This document shows positions 14,826 through 21,459 of a stretch of 31,760 nucleotides of DNA, piece by piece. A program made the translations under genes and the position numbers. Under the pieces are notes generated by a model. It was not told where the DNA came from, made no database searches, and saw nothing but the letters and a program-made list of their open reading frames with translations. Origin of the DNA: DATJHM01 sp035493895 (GTDB lineage Bacteria > Chloroflexota > Ktedonobacteria > Ktedonobacterales > Ktedonobacteraceae); the NCBI GenBank assembly GCA_035493895.1, contig DATJHM010000239.1:1-31760 (forward strand), given 5' to 3'. Every line of letters begins with the position of its first letter. Positions within the stretch are counted from its first letter, which is position 1.

Positions 14826-15485
14826 ATGTATATCATTATTGGAGGCGGCGGAGACGTCGGCTATTATCTCACCAGCAACCTGCTCAGCCACGGGCACGAA
14901 GTCCTTCTGCTGGAGAAGAACTCGGCGCGTCAGCAGGCACTCAGCGAAGAGTTAGGACAGGCAGTACTGCGAGGCGATGCCTGTGAGGCACGTACATTGG
15001 AAGAGGCAGGAGCACAGCGGGCCGACGTGATCATCGCCGTTACAGGCGAAGACGAAGACAACCTGGTAATCTGCCAGGTTGCCAAGCAGCGTTTTCATGT
15101 TGCGCGCACCATCGCGCGCTTGAACAACCCAAAAAACGAAGTACTATTCCAGAAACTAGGCATCGATGTGAGCATCAGTCCGACAAAGTCCATTCTCTCA
15201 CTCATCGAGTCAGAGTTACCGGGGCCCCACTTCGTAAACATCATGACCCTCAAAAAAGCAGGCCTGGAGATAGTACAATTGAGCGTGCCGTCGGTCTCAC
15301 CAGTGATCGGCAAGCACCTGAACCAGATCAACCTGCCCCGACGTTGCACCCTTGCACTGATCATTCGTGGTGATGAGACCATCTTCCCCAGTGGCGAGAC
15401 ACCCGTTATGGCGAATGACGAAGTCTACGCCCTGCTGACACGAGAAAGCGAAGAAGAACTACGGCGCACCTTTGGCGCAGCATAA
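14826..15485 (+). CDS. trkA: TrkA family potassium uptake regulatory protein (RCK N and C domains)
   Basis: This 219-aa protein has an N-terminal Rossmann domain with GGGDVG (residues 7-12), an acidic E30 and VTGEDEDNLVICQVAKQRF, then a TrkA-C domain from about residue 135 (VNIMTLKKAGLEIVQL, GKHLNQINLPRRCTLALI, VYALLTRESEEELRRTFG). It should bind NAD(H) and possibly a second ligand and gate a K+ transporter. The ATG at 14826 follows a purine-rich GAGGAAAGAGG region, though the closest Shine-Dalgarno match (AGAGG) is 8-9 nt away. It pairs with the half-length TrkA-N gene upstream. Confidence 0.9.
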   Translation: MYIIIGGGGDVGYYLTSNLLSHGHEVLLLEKNSARQQALSEELGQAVLRGDACEARTLEEAGAQRADVIIAVTGEDEDNLVICQVAKQRFHVARTIARLNNPKNEVLFQKLGIDVSISPTKSILSLIESELPGPHFVNIMTLKKAGLEIVQLSVPSVSPVIGKHLNQINLPRRCTLALIIRGDETIFPSGETPVMANDEVYALLTRESEEELRRTFGAA

Positions 15486-15556
15486 TAGCGAGCAGCCAGC
15501 AGGGGAGAGATAGCAACAAAAGGCGCTAGAGCTCAGAAGAGTGAGTGCTCGCTATT
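15484..15556. repeat. Inverted repeat spanning two convergent gene ends
   Basis: AATAGCGAGCA (15484-15494) and TGCTCGCTATT (15546-15556) are perfect 11-bp inverted copies. They cover the trkA stop and the last codons of the permease gene on the other strand. The 51-nt loop is long for a terminator, but the position between convergent genes fits one. Confidence 0.4.
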
Positions 15557-16798
15557 CTCCTTCTCCACCTCTTCGGATAAAGGCTTCCCCTCAGTTGTCT
15601 CCTGATCGGGCTGTTGAGGCGCGAGCGGGACAGTGCTGCGAGGCGATTCTGGTCCGGGGGGGTGTCGGCGTCCCATAAAGCTACCAGTAGGACGTAGCCC
15701 CCAGGGAGTGCGCTTCTTTGCCAGCAACTGATCGGCGCTCTCACCGCGTACCGAGCGATAGATACTGGCAATGACAACCCAGCCAGCCGCGACAATCGGA
15801 GTTGCCAGAAGAGCGCCAAAGACCCCAAAGAGTTTCGCGCCAATCAGCAAGGCCAGAATAGTCGCCACCGGATGCAGACCGACCGCATGGCCGACAATGC
15901 GAGGTCCGAGGACATTGCTTTCCAGCACCTGGATAGCAACGAACCAGGCAAGCACCTCAAAAGTGCGAGGGAAGGCCCCGGGCAGAAGCAGAGAGAGCAG
16001 GATAGGAGTGATAGAGGCCAGTGCGGGTCCCACCATCGGGATCGTCTCAAAGAGGAACGCAAGCACAGCACAAATCAAAGCGAACTTGCCCAGGCCAGTC
16101 GCCATACAGGCAATCCCCGTCCCGAGAGCGACCAGAAGCGCTAAAGTCAACTGCCCCCGAATATAATTGCCAACCACCCGATTGAGAGCATCTTCAAAGA
16201 GCAAGACATTCGAAAGCGAGCGCCGTGGTACGATACTCACCAGGCTATCGCGGATACGTTTCCCATCGAGCACCAGATAGAAACTCAGGACAGTCACCAG
16301 AAAGATACTCAGCAAAGCGCTGGTCAGCGTAAAAATGAAGTTCAAGGCATTATTTGTAAGCATCGTCGCAAAGCCATACGCCTGGCCCTGAACCTGATCC
16401 AACACGCGCTGAATATTTGAATAGGGAACCCCCTGAAGTTCGAGAAAATTAATGATATTCTTGAACGTCTGAGGGAGATCAGTAGCGATGCTAGTGATCG
16501 TATTAGAAAAAGAGACCGCCTGCTGAATTAACGAAAAAACAAGCCCATAGCCAAAGCCAGCGATCACAGCAATAATCACGACATACGTGAGCAGAGTAGC
16601 GAGCACGCGTGGTATCTTGTACTTTGTTTGCAGATTGACTAAAGGAGTAATCAAAAATGCCACAGCCATCGAGAGTAGAAGAAGCACAATGGCGTCCACA
16701 AACAGCGAAAGTACAGAGATAGAAGACCAGAGAATGATACCAACACATATAATACAGATGAGGATATCTCGCGTGCGTTGCCAATTGACTTGCCCCAT
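15533..16798 (-). CDS. AI-2E family (PerM/TqsA-like) membrane permease
   Basis: This 421-aa integral membrane protein has the family layout: two N-terminal helices (about residues 10-50), a third near 65-90, a helical exposed region (about 95-165, with SNIQRVLDQVQG), then several more helices to about residue 345. Typical motifs include VLSFYLVLDGKRI, the GNYIRGQLTLALLVALGTGIA helix, FLFETIPMVGPALASI and LIGAKLFGVFGALLATPIVA. The last 75 residues are a Pro/Glu-rich cytosolic tail. Family members export autoinducer-2 or act as ion antiporters; the substrate cannot be assigned. The ATG at 16798 has AAAGGA about 10 nt upstream. It ends convergent with trkA, 47 nt apart. Confidence 0.88.
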   Translation of the reverse strand: MGQVNWQRTRDILICIICVGIILWSSISVLSLFVDAIVLLLLSMAVAFLITPLVNLQTKYKIPRVLATLLTYVVIIAVIAGFGYGLVFSLIQQAVSFSNTITSIATDLPQTFKNIINFLELQGVPYSNIQRVLDQVQGQAYGFATMLTNNALNFIFTLTSALLSIFLVTVLSFYLVLDGKRIRDSLVSIVPRRSLSNVLLFEDALNRVVGNYIRGQLTLALLVALGTGIACMATGLGKFALICAVLAFLFETIPMVGPALASITPILLSLLLPGAFPRTFEVLAWFVAIQVLESNVLGPRIVGHAVGLHPVATILALLIGAKLFGVFGALLATPIVAAGWVVIASIYRSVRGESADQLLAKKRTPWGLRPTGSFMGRRHPPGPESPRSTVPLAPQQPDQETTEGKPLSEEVEKENSEHSLF

Positions 16799-17106
16799 AC
16801 GGCTCTATCCTTTAAGAGATAAAATTCTCGGATATACAAACTTTTTTTCTATTGTGGCAGGTTTTTCCCAAAAGGGCAAGCAGGAAACGTTCATCAAATC
16901 AGAAACCATTTCGCCTGCAAGGAGAACAACAGACAGTTCAGAGTAGAATAGAGAGAGTTCCAGGCTTATTCCTGAGCAGATATGAGCTGAAACTTTCCGT
17001 TCGTTTTTTTCGTCTTCATTAAGGTGAAGACCTATCCTGAAGCGTCTAAAAGCCAGGGACGCGAAAGTCACATATAGCATTATCTATGTTAATATTGCCT
17101 ATTAGC

Positions 17107-17192
17107 TTCGTCGTCTATAGCGACGAATATGCGAGCTTTTTGCTGTTCAGTCTCAGCAGCTTTTGATACCATTCTGCTCACAAGGAGAGCAG
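17107..17192 (+). promoter_or_regulatory. Structured leader with three hairpins
   Basis: Within the 414-nt gap 16799-17212, three successive hairpins precede the small membrane protein gene: TTCGTCG/CGACGAA (17107-17113, 17121-17127), TGCTG/CAGCA (17141-17145, 17154-17158) and CTGCTC/GAGCAG (17174-17179, 17187-17192). T-runs follow the first and second. Another stem, GTCTTCA/TGAAGAC, is at 17022-17041. The remainder of the gap holds nothing I recognise. Confidence 0.4.
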
Positions 17193-17212
17193 CTTGAAAG
17201 AGGAAAGTGCCC

Positions 17213-17497
17213 GTGGATGTATCGACAACCATGACAGCGACCCAATTAACCCTTATTTGGATATTGCTGGGATGCCTGCTAATCTGGATGATATTTTTTG
17301 CATTACTCGCCCTACGCCCCGAAAAGAGCCCATCAGAAGACAAGCCAGTAACGAGTGCGACGCATTTACGTGATACGACGCCAACGCCTGCGATGCTTCA
17401 TGTACTGAGCGCCACGCCAACGTCACCCAGACAGATCAGTACCGGACAGTTACAACAGGAAGTAGAAAACCCGCAGTCTATGCCAATCAGTCTTTAA
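17213..17497 (+). CDS. Small single-span membrane protein, unknown function
   Basis: This is a 94-aa protein of no family known to me. Residues 11-34 (LTLIWILLGCLLIWMIFF and onward) form one membrane helix; the remaining 60 residues are hydrophilic and rich in Pro, Thr and Ser, with several TP and SP pairs. Because receptor Ser/Thr kinases are encoded nearby, this tail could be a substrate, but that is only a thought. The GTG at 17213 lies 8 nt after AGAGGA; a GTG at 17207 is too close. A clear terminator hairpin follows 15 nt after the stop, which supports a real transcript. Confidence 0.6.
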   Translation: MDVSTTMTATQLTLIWILLGCLLIWMIFFALLALRPEKSPSEDKPVTSATHLRDTTPTPAMLHVLSATPTSPRQISTGQLQQEVENPQSMPISL

Positions 17498-17512
17498 CGA
17501 TCACGAAACGAA

Positions 17513-17550
17513 TGAGCGACCGGGCAGCAGATTATTTGCCCGATCGCTCA
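17513..17550. terminator. Bidirectional terminator hairpin
   Basis: TGAGCGA-C-CGGGCA pairs with TGCCCG-A-TCGCTCA around a 10-nt loop, giving a 14-position stem with one mismatch, followed on the plus strand by a T-rich stretch (AATTCTCTCTGTT). It lies between the convergent small membrane protein gene and the FG-GAP gene. Confidence 0.8.
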
Positions 17551-17601
17551 ATTCTCTCTGTTCCCATTGCTATGTAAGACCATTTCCCGTCCAGGAAAGC
17601 A

Positions 17602-17617
17602 GTTCGTTCGTTCGTTC
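17602..17617. repeat. (GTTC)4 simple repeat at a gene end
   Basis: Four perfect GTTC units, then GTTA and GTTG, abut the stop codon (17619-17621) of the next minus-strand gene. Length changes here would not alter the protein because the repeat is downstream of the stop. Confidence 0.8.
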
Positions 17618-17618
17618 G

Positions 17619-18722
17619 TTAGTTGCCCATTTGTACTTTTTCGCCTGGACGTAAAGCTCGGAAGCCCCCGTTTTCATTAATAAACACAAAACGGCTCTGC
17701 TGAATGCTGACGATCATATCAGGCTTGTGATCGCCATTGACATCTTTGAAGCTCAAGAGTGGCACGGCAAGATCCTGGCCGATAAGCACCGGGCCGGTAT
17801 AGACCTTGGCCTTTGCGTCATCGCCCCCCTGGAACTCGATAATCTGGATATGCCCCTTGATATTTGTGCTAATAAAATGGCTGGGGTTACTGGGAGAATC
17901 ATTATGTCCCACAACCGCATCGACCTGCACCGTGCGCGGACGCCCATAGTGCAAATCGTCCTGTGTTGTCTGCCACCAGCTCGTAAGCGAGGTTAAGCCG
18001 ATCCATCCCAGGACCATCACCACCATAATAATGCCAACATACACAAGCCAGTGGAAACGCGGGCCATGATGGTCAATCTGAGTTGTCGGTTCCGCGCCCC
18101 GGTTGCTTATTTTTTCATTGACATCGCTCGTACGACGGCGCTGGGTAGAAGTGACAGCGGGCACAGTCTGCGTGGCAGTACGCCGAGCAGGGACGCGCTG
18201 ACGGTCGGCAGCGTAAGAAGAAACGTAATCGCCACGTCCAGACTGCACATCAGCGGCTACACGCCCGACCTCAAGACGCACATCGCCCTGATAGCGACGG
18301 GCACTGCTGGGAGTGCGTGTAGGATAGACATCATCGTACTCGTCATCGTAGTAATCATTGGCGGGTACCTGAGATTGTCGTATGCTTGTGGTAGAATTCG
18401 TCTGGCGTGCGCTATTTTGTGAACCAGTATGACGCATACCGATGGTAGGATCTGTCTGGCGTACACTATTTTGTGAACCGGTATGACGCGAGCCGACGGC
18501 AGGATCGGTCTGTCTGACACTATTCTGCGAGCCAGTGTAACGTATACCAGTAGATGTATTTATTTGTGTTTGACGTGCTCCATCCTGAGAGCTCGTCTTG
18601 CGTGTAGCAACCGCAGGAGTTTCCTGAGTTGGCTTCGCGCCTATGGTGGAATTTACCTGCGTTTGACGTCCCGTAACATAACGAGAACGCCGCAAGTTGC
18701 TTTGCTCCACACTTTTTACCAT
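17619..18722 (-). CDS. Single-span membrane protein with repeat-rich cytosolic part and FG-GAP-like exported tail
   Basis: From the ATG at 18722 this is 367 aa. The first 220 residues are low complexity (Arg, Thr, Gln, Ser) and include three copies of an 18-residue repeat, RHTGSQNSVRQTDPTIGM-like, then an acidic NDYYDDEYDDVY patch. One membrane span follows (about 223-246). The outer C-terminal part has VLIGQDLAVPLLSF and DVNGDHKPDMIV (about 327-338), which resembles an FG-GAP/VCBS calcium-binding repeat. The topology puts the basic tail inside. The start is uncertain: 18722 abuts GAGAGG, GTG at 18710 is possible, and ATG at 18854 is in frame but has no ribosome site. No function is assigned. 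Confidence 0.7.
   Translation of the reverse strand: MVKSVEQSNLRRSRYVTGRQTQVNSTIGAKPTQETPAVATRKTSSQDGARQTQINTSTGIRYTGSQNSVRQTDPAVGSRHTGSQNSVRQTDPTIGMRHTGSQNSARQTNSTTSIRQSQVPANDYYDDEYDDVYPTRTPSSARRYQGDVRLEVGRVAADVQSGRGDYVSSYAADRQRVPARRTATQTVPAVTSTQRRRTSDVNEKISNRGAEPTTQIDHHGPRFHWLVYVGIIMVVMVLGWIGLTSLTSWWQTTQDDLHYGRPRTVQVDAVVGHNDSPSNPSHFISTNIKGHIQIIEFQGGDDAKAKVYTGPVLIGQDLAVPLLSFKDVNGDHKPDMIVSIQQSRFVFINENGGFRALRPGEKVQMGN
18380..18545 (-). repeat. Three 54-nt tandem repeats inside the FG-GAP gene
   Basis: The segment CTATTTTGTGAACC recurs at 18412, 18466 and, with changes, 18520, exactly 54 nt apart. Each unit encodes 18 residues with the core TGSQNSVRQTDP. The period is a multiple of three, so copy number can vary without frameshift. 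Confidence 0.85.
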
Positions 18723-18869
18723 CCTCTCTTCATAAGTATGAGAAAATCGAACCTCGGTTTTTCGTTCTCTCACTCCACCAGGCAGACAAAGATCTTGATA
18801 GTTTAGAGCACACAACGAGAGCGTTTTCACCTCATGCAACAACCCAGGGTTCATGTGAAGAAAAATGAG

Positions 18870-18897
18870 CCTATAATTGCAGATATGAATGTATCAA
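18870..18897 (-). promoter_or_regulatory. Promoter for the FG-GAP membrane protein gene
   Basis: On the minus strand TTGATA (18897-18892) and TATAGG (18875-18870) are 16 nt apart. Transcription would begin near 18863. This leaves about 140 nt of leader before the preferred start at 18722, or only about 9 nt before the ATG at 18854. Confidence 0.45.
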
Positions 18898-19042
18898 TAC
18901 ACCTATCACGCTCAGGTCGTTGAACAGGTAATATGCCACGAAAATGCAACCCCTCAGACACTACCGTATATCTTGCCTGCTAGCTTTGGGTTAATGTAAC
19001 ACGTTCCAACAAAAAGAGCAAGAGAAATAGGAATAGGATTTA

Positions 19043-19113
19043 AGGCTGCGAAAAAATTTGTTAGGCAGCAGCCTGAAACGCCTCTGTTTAGCGGTTTTGC
19101 GCTTAGCTAGCGC
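19043..19113. terminator. Two hairpins downstream of the Bax1-like gene
   Basis: AGGCTGC (19043-19049) pairs with GCAGCCT (19068-19074), and GCGCT (19099-19103) pairs with AGCGC (19109-19113). The second is followed on the plus strand by CCTTTTT. They lie 26 nt and more beyond the stop of the minus-strand nuclease gene. The T-run orientation fits plus-strand reading better, so the role is uncertain. The rest of 18855-19139 shows no gene. Confidence 0.4.
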
Positions 19114-19139
19114 CCTTTTTCGCATAACATAACATAATA

Positions 19140-21131
19140 TTACACGCCCCAAAGATCACTTTGCAAGATTACCTCTTCCTTACTCTCTGTACGCTTTTTT
19201 ATCCTTCCTTGTTTCGTTTTGGCGATTTTTTTCGTCCCCTTTTCCGCAGGATCGGTCTCTTTCTTTTCTTCTCCTTCTACTACGACAATTTTCGCCTGTT
19301 GTTCACTTAACTGTACCCAGGCCTCAAAAATAGAGACCCGCTGAACCAGTACTTCTGACCACTGGGCGAGTAGTACTTCGAGTGCAGCATCTTCACAGCG
19401 CTCGAGGGCAGGGCAGTACCTTCTCAGTTCAGTTAGCAGATCGCTCAGGAGTTGGCGATCTTGCGCGCCAAGCCAGTCCAGACAATGCTCCTGAAGGTGT
19501 TGCATCCAGATGAGATCATACAGGCCAAGCCCTGGTAAAAAAGCGATCTGCGTATCGATAATCAATTGTGCGGCCTGCTGGATCTCCGAGCGACGATAAC
19601 AATGCAGGGATTCGTAGCAGGCCTGCTCCGTCAACAATCCTTCGCGTTGTATCTGCTCACGAACGGCCCCCACCTGAATCCTGGTCAGGCGTTCAGCGAA
19701 ATCGTCGTAATGCGTGCGCAACACGTAGAGTAGTTCACTGAGTGCTATCTGCTGTTCATAATATACCACCGGAAAGTGGGAAGTGACCGCAGCAAAGGCT
19801 TCGCGTGCATCTTGAGGAATGATCAGCAAAAGATCGGTGTGTGATTTTTGTAATTCCTGAAGCTTCTGCAATTTCCGCTCGCGATACGAGGGAGTCCAGA
19901 AACCCAGGATCTCTACATAAACGCGCTTCTCGCCACGTGTGAGTGCAAAATCGGGAATGAAAATGCTTTGTGCGAGTAAAAGCGGCTCAGGCTCACGCTC
20001 TAAGCGCCAGCCATCGACGCCCCGACTGCGCGCCATGCCCTGAAATGCCTCGGCAAATTGCTGCTCTACAGTACTGTCATAGAGGTCATCTTGAGGCAAC
20101 GAGGGACGTCCGGCAGCGCGCGTCTGAGGCGGCAGAAGCGCGAGGAGGCGGTCCTGCATCTCGAATGTATAAGCGCGTTGCAGGAAATGGACGGTGGCCT
20201 CAGCCGCGACAATCGCCGTCCCGAGCGTCTTTTTGTCTTGCGTACGCGAGCGTGTCCGCTCCTCATTGCGCGTTCCATAGCCCAGAAGGAGACGACACAG
20301 GCGAGCCAGACGTAGCCCATACTGCTGAGGTGCGCCCGTCACATCCTGCGGTCCATACAGAGTCAGATGCAATAAGTGCGCTCCGCCCTGAAGCGTTTCG
20401 CCGGGGCCATAGGTCAGATCATAATAGACGCCCAGGCGACGCGCGAGATAGCAGAGCCGCTTGATCACCGCGCCCAATCCACTTTCCAGAGGAAGAGCCG
20501 TTTGCTCCGGTGTGGCAGAAGCGGAGAGAAAGGCCCGGCAATCAATAGAGAAATGGACACTGGAGGCATTATAGAGAGCGGCTTCGAAAACCCATTGATT
20601 ATAGAGTGCCGCAACCTCCTGTGGCGTAGGAGCCTGAGGAGTGGAGCGTAACAACAGGGCCTCTTCCTCGCTATCCAGCCGCAACAGATACTCCAGATCT
20701 ACAGCCTGCATATGATAAAGCGCGGCGAAGCGCAGCAGAGCTTCAGCGCGACGGGTCGAAGTCAAAAAGCCTGCATAGTGCTCATTGACAAACGTAAACA
20801 GAGCCAGACGCAATTGCACGGGCGACGAAATCTCGCTCAGTCCAGTAGCGCCGCGCTCCAGCACAGCCGCGCGCCAGTCCCGAGCGCCCCAGTTATACCA
20901 GTGGCTCAGCGTCGCAAGCAGACAGTGTGCTAAACGATAATCGCCAACGATGGCACGTGCATCATCGAGCGAAAAATTGCGCTGAGGTTGCCCCAGCGTC
21001 TCCTCGTGATAAGCAATCAGGCGTGCAATCTGCTGTTCAGCCTCAGCGGGGCGCAAAAAGTGGAGCGAGACCATCAACTCACCACTGCGCCGTTGGATAG
21101 ATTTTTTCACATCCTGTAGACTAAAGCGCAC
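19140..21131 (-). CDS. Bax1-like DUF790 nuclease, presumed XPB helicase partner
   Basis: DUF790/Bax1 proteins are structure-specific nucleases that bind the XPB helicase in archaea. This 663-aa protein has the family's long helical N-terminal part (opening with LQDVKKSI, FLRP and a GDYRLAHCLLATL helix). The nuclease core shows YDSTVEQQFAEAF, SIFIPDFAL (Asp near 393), VYVEILGFWTPSYRERKLQ (Glu near 406) and LLLIIPQDAREAF. The EILGFWTP block is the best family signature. About 60 residues at the C-terminus are Lys/Glu-rich. The GTG at 21131 follows AGAGGAG by about 8 nt. An XPB-like helicase is encoded on the same strand at the right edge of the window; nine kilobases of opposite-strand kinase genes separate them. 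Confidence 0.83.
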   Translation of the reverse strand: MRFSLQDVKKSIQRRSGELMVSLHFLRPAEAEQQIARLIAYHEETLGQPQRNFSLDDARAIVGDYRLAHCLLATLSHWYNWGARDWRAAVLERGATGLSEISSPVQLRLALFTFVNEHYAGFLTSTRRAEALLRFAALYHMQAVDLEYLLRLDSEEEALLLRSTPQAPTPQEVAALYNQWVFEAALYNASSVHFSIDCRAFLSASATPEQTALPLESGLGAVIKRLCYLARRLGVYYDLTYGPGETLQGGAHLLHLTLYGPQDVTGAPQQYGLRLARLCRLLLGYGTRNEERTRSRTQDKKTLGTAIVAAEATVHFLQRAYTFEMQDRLLALLPPQTRAAGRPSLPQDDLYDSTVEQQFAEAFQGMARSRGVDGWRLEREPEPLLLAQSIFIPDFALTRGEKRVYVEILGFWTPSYRERKLQKLQELQKSHTDLLLIIPQDAREAFAAVTSHFPVVYYEQQIALSELLYVLRTHYDDFAERLTRIQVGAVREQIQREGLLTEQACYESLHCYRRSEIQQAAQLIIDTQIAFLPGLGLYDLIWMQHLQEHCLDWLGAQDRQLLSDLLTELRRYCPALERCEDAALEVLLAQWSEVLVQRVSIFEAWVQLSEQQAKIVVVEGEEKKETDPAEKGTKKIAKTKQGRIKKRTESKEEVILQSDLWGV

Positions 21132-21210
21132 CCCTGGCTCCTCTTATCTGATACAACAGACTCCGACAAAAAGTCTTGGAACATTTCCATAATACACCAG
21201 CCTCAACCCA

Positions 21211-21269
21211 CATTCTATGATATTTCTCACCAGCATTTCATGCTATTTCTCACTACCATTCCATGCTTA
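21211..21269. repeat. Tandem 23-nt repeat (2.5 copies)
   Basis: Units start at 21211, 21234 and 21257 and share CATTYYATG-TATTTCTCAC. They stand in the 328-nt divergent gap 21132-21459, 80-140 nt upstream of the Bax1-like gene. They could be repeated protein-binding sites. No gene is seen in this gap. Confidence 0.65.
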
Positions 21270-21333
21270 TAAGGAAGAAGCGGTAACGAATAGCCAGTCA
21301 CATCTCGAATCATAGCATAAGCCTCCTAACTGC

Positions 21334-21362
21334 TTGAACATTTGTTGCGTATCTGGTATCGT
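21334..21362 (+). promoter_or_regulatory. Promoter candidate for kinase 1
   Basis: TTGAAC (21334-21339) and TATCGT (21357-21362) are 17 nt apart. The -10 overlaps a perfect palindrome, ATCGTTACGAT (21358-21368), a possible repressor site. The leader to the start at 21460 would be about 90 nt. Confidence 0.4.
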
Positions 21363-21459
21363 TACGATGAGAATAAACCCGCGTGTATTTATTATGATGA
21401 ATGGATTTCGAGCCTACTCTGAATAGATTGAACACCTAGCGGTAAAATTGGAGTACCAG

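Noticed and set aside
17513..17550. Possible recombination or attachment site at the inverted repeat
   Set aside because: Its position between convergent gene ends, GC-rich stem and T-rich tail fit an ordinary terminator better; no integrase is nearby.
18380..18545. CRISPR-like array (regularly spaced repeats)
   Set aside because: The 54-nt units are contiguous, in frame and inside a coding gene; there are no unique spacers.
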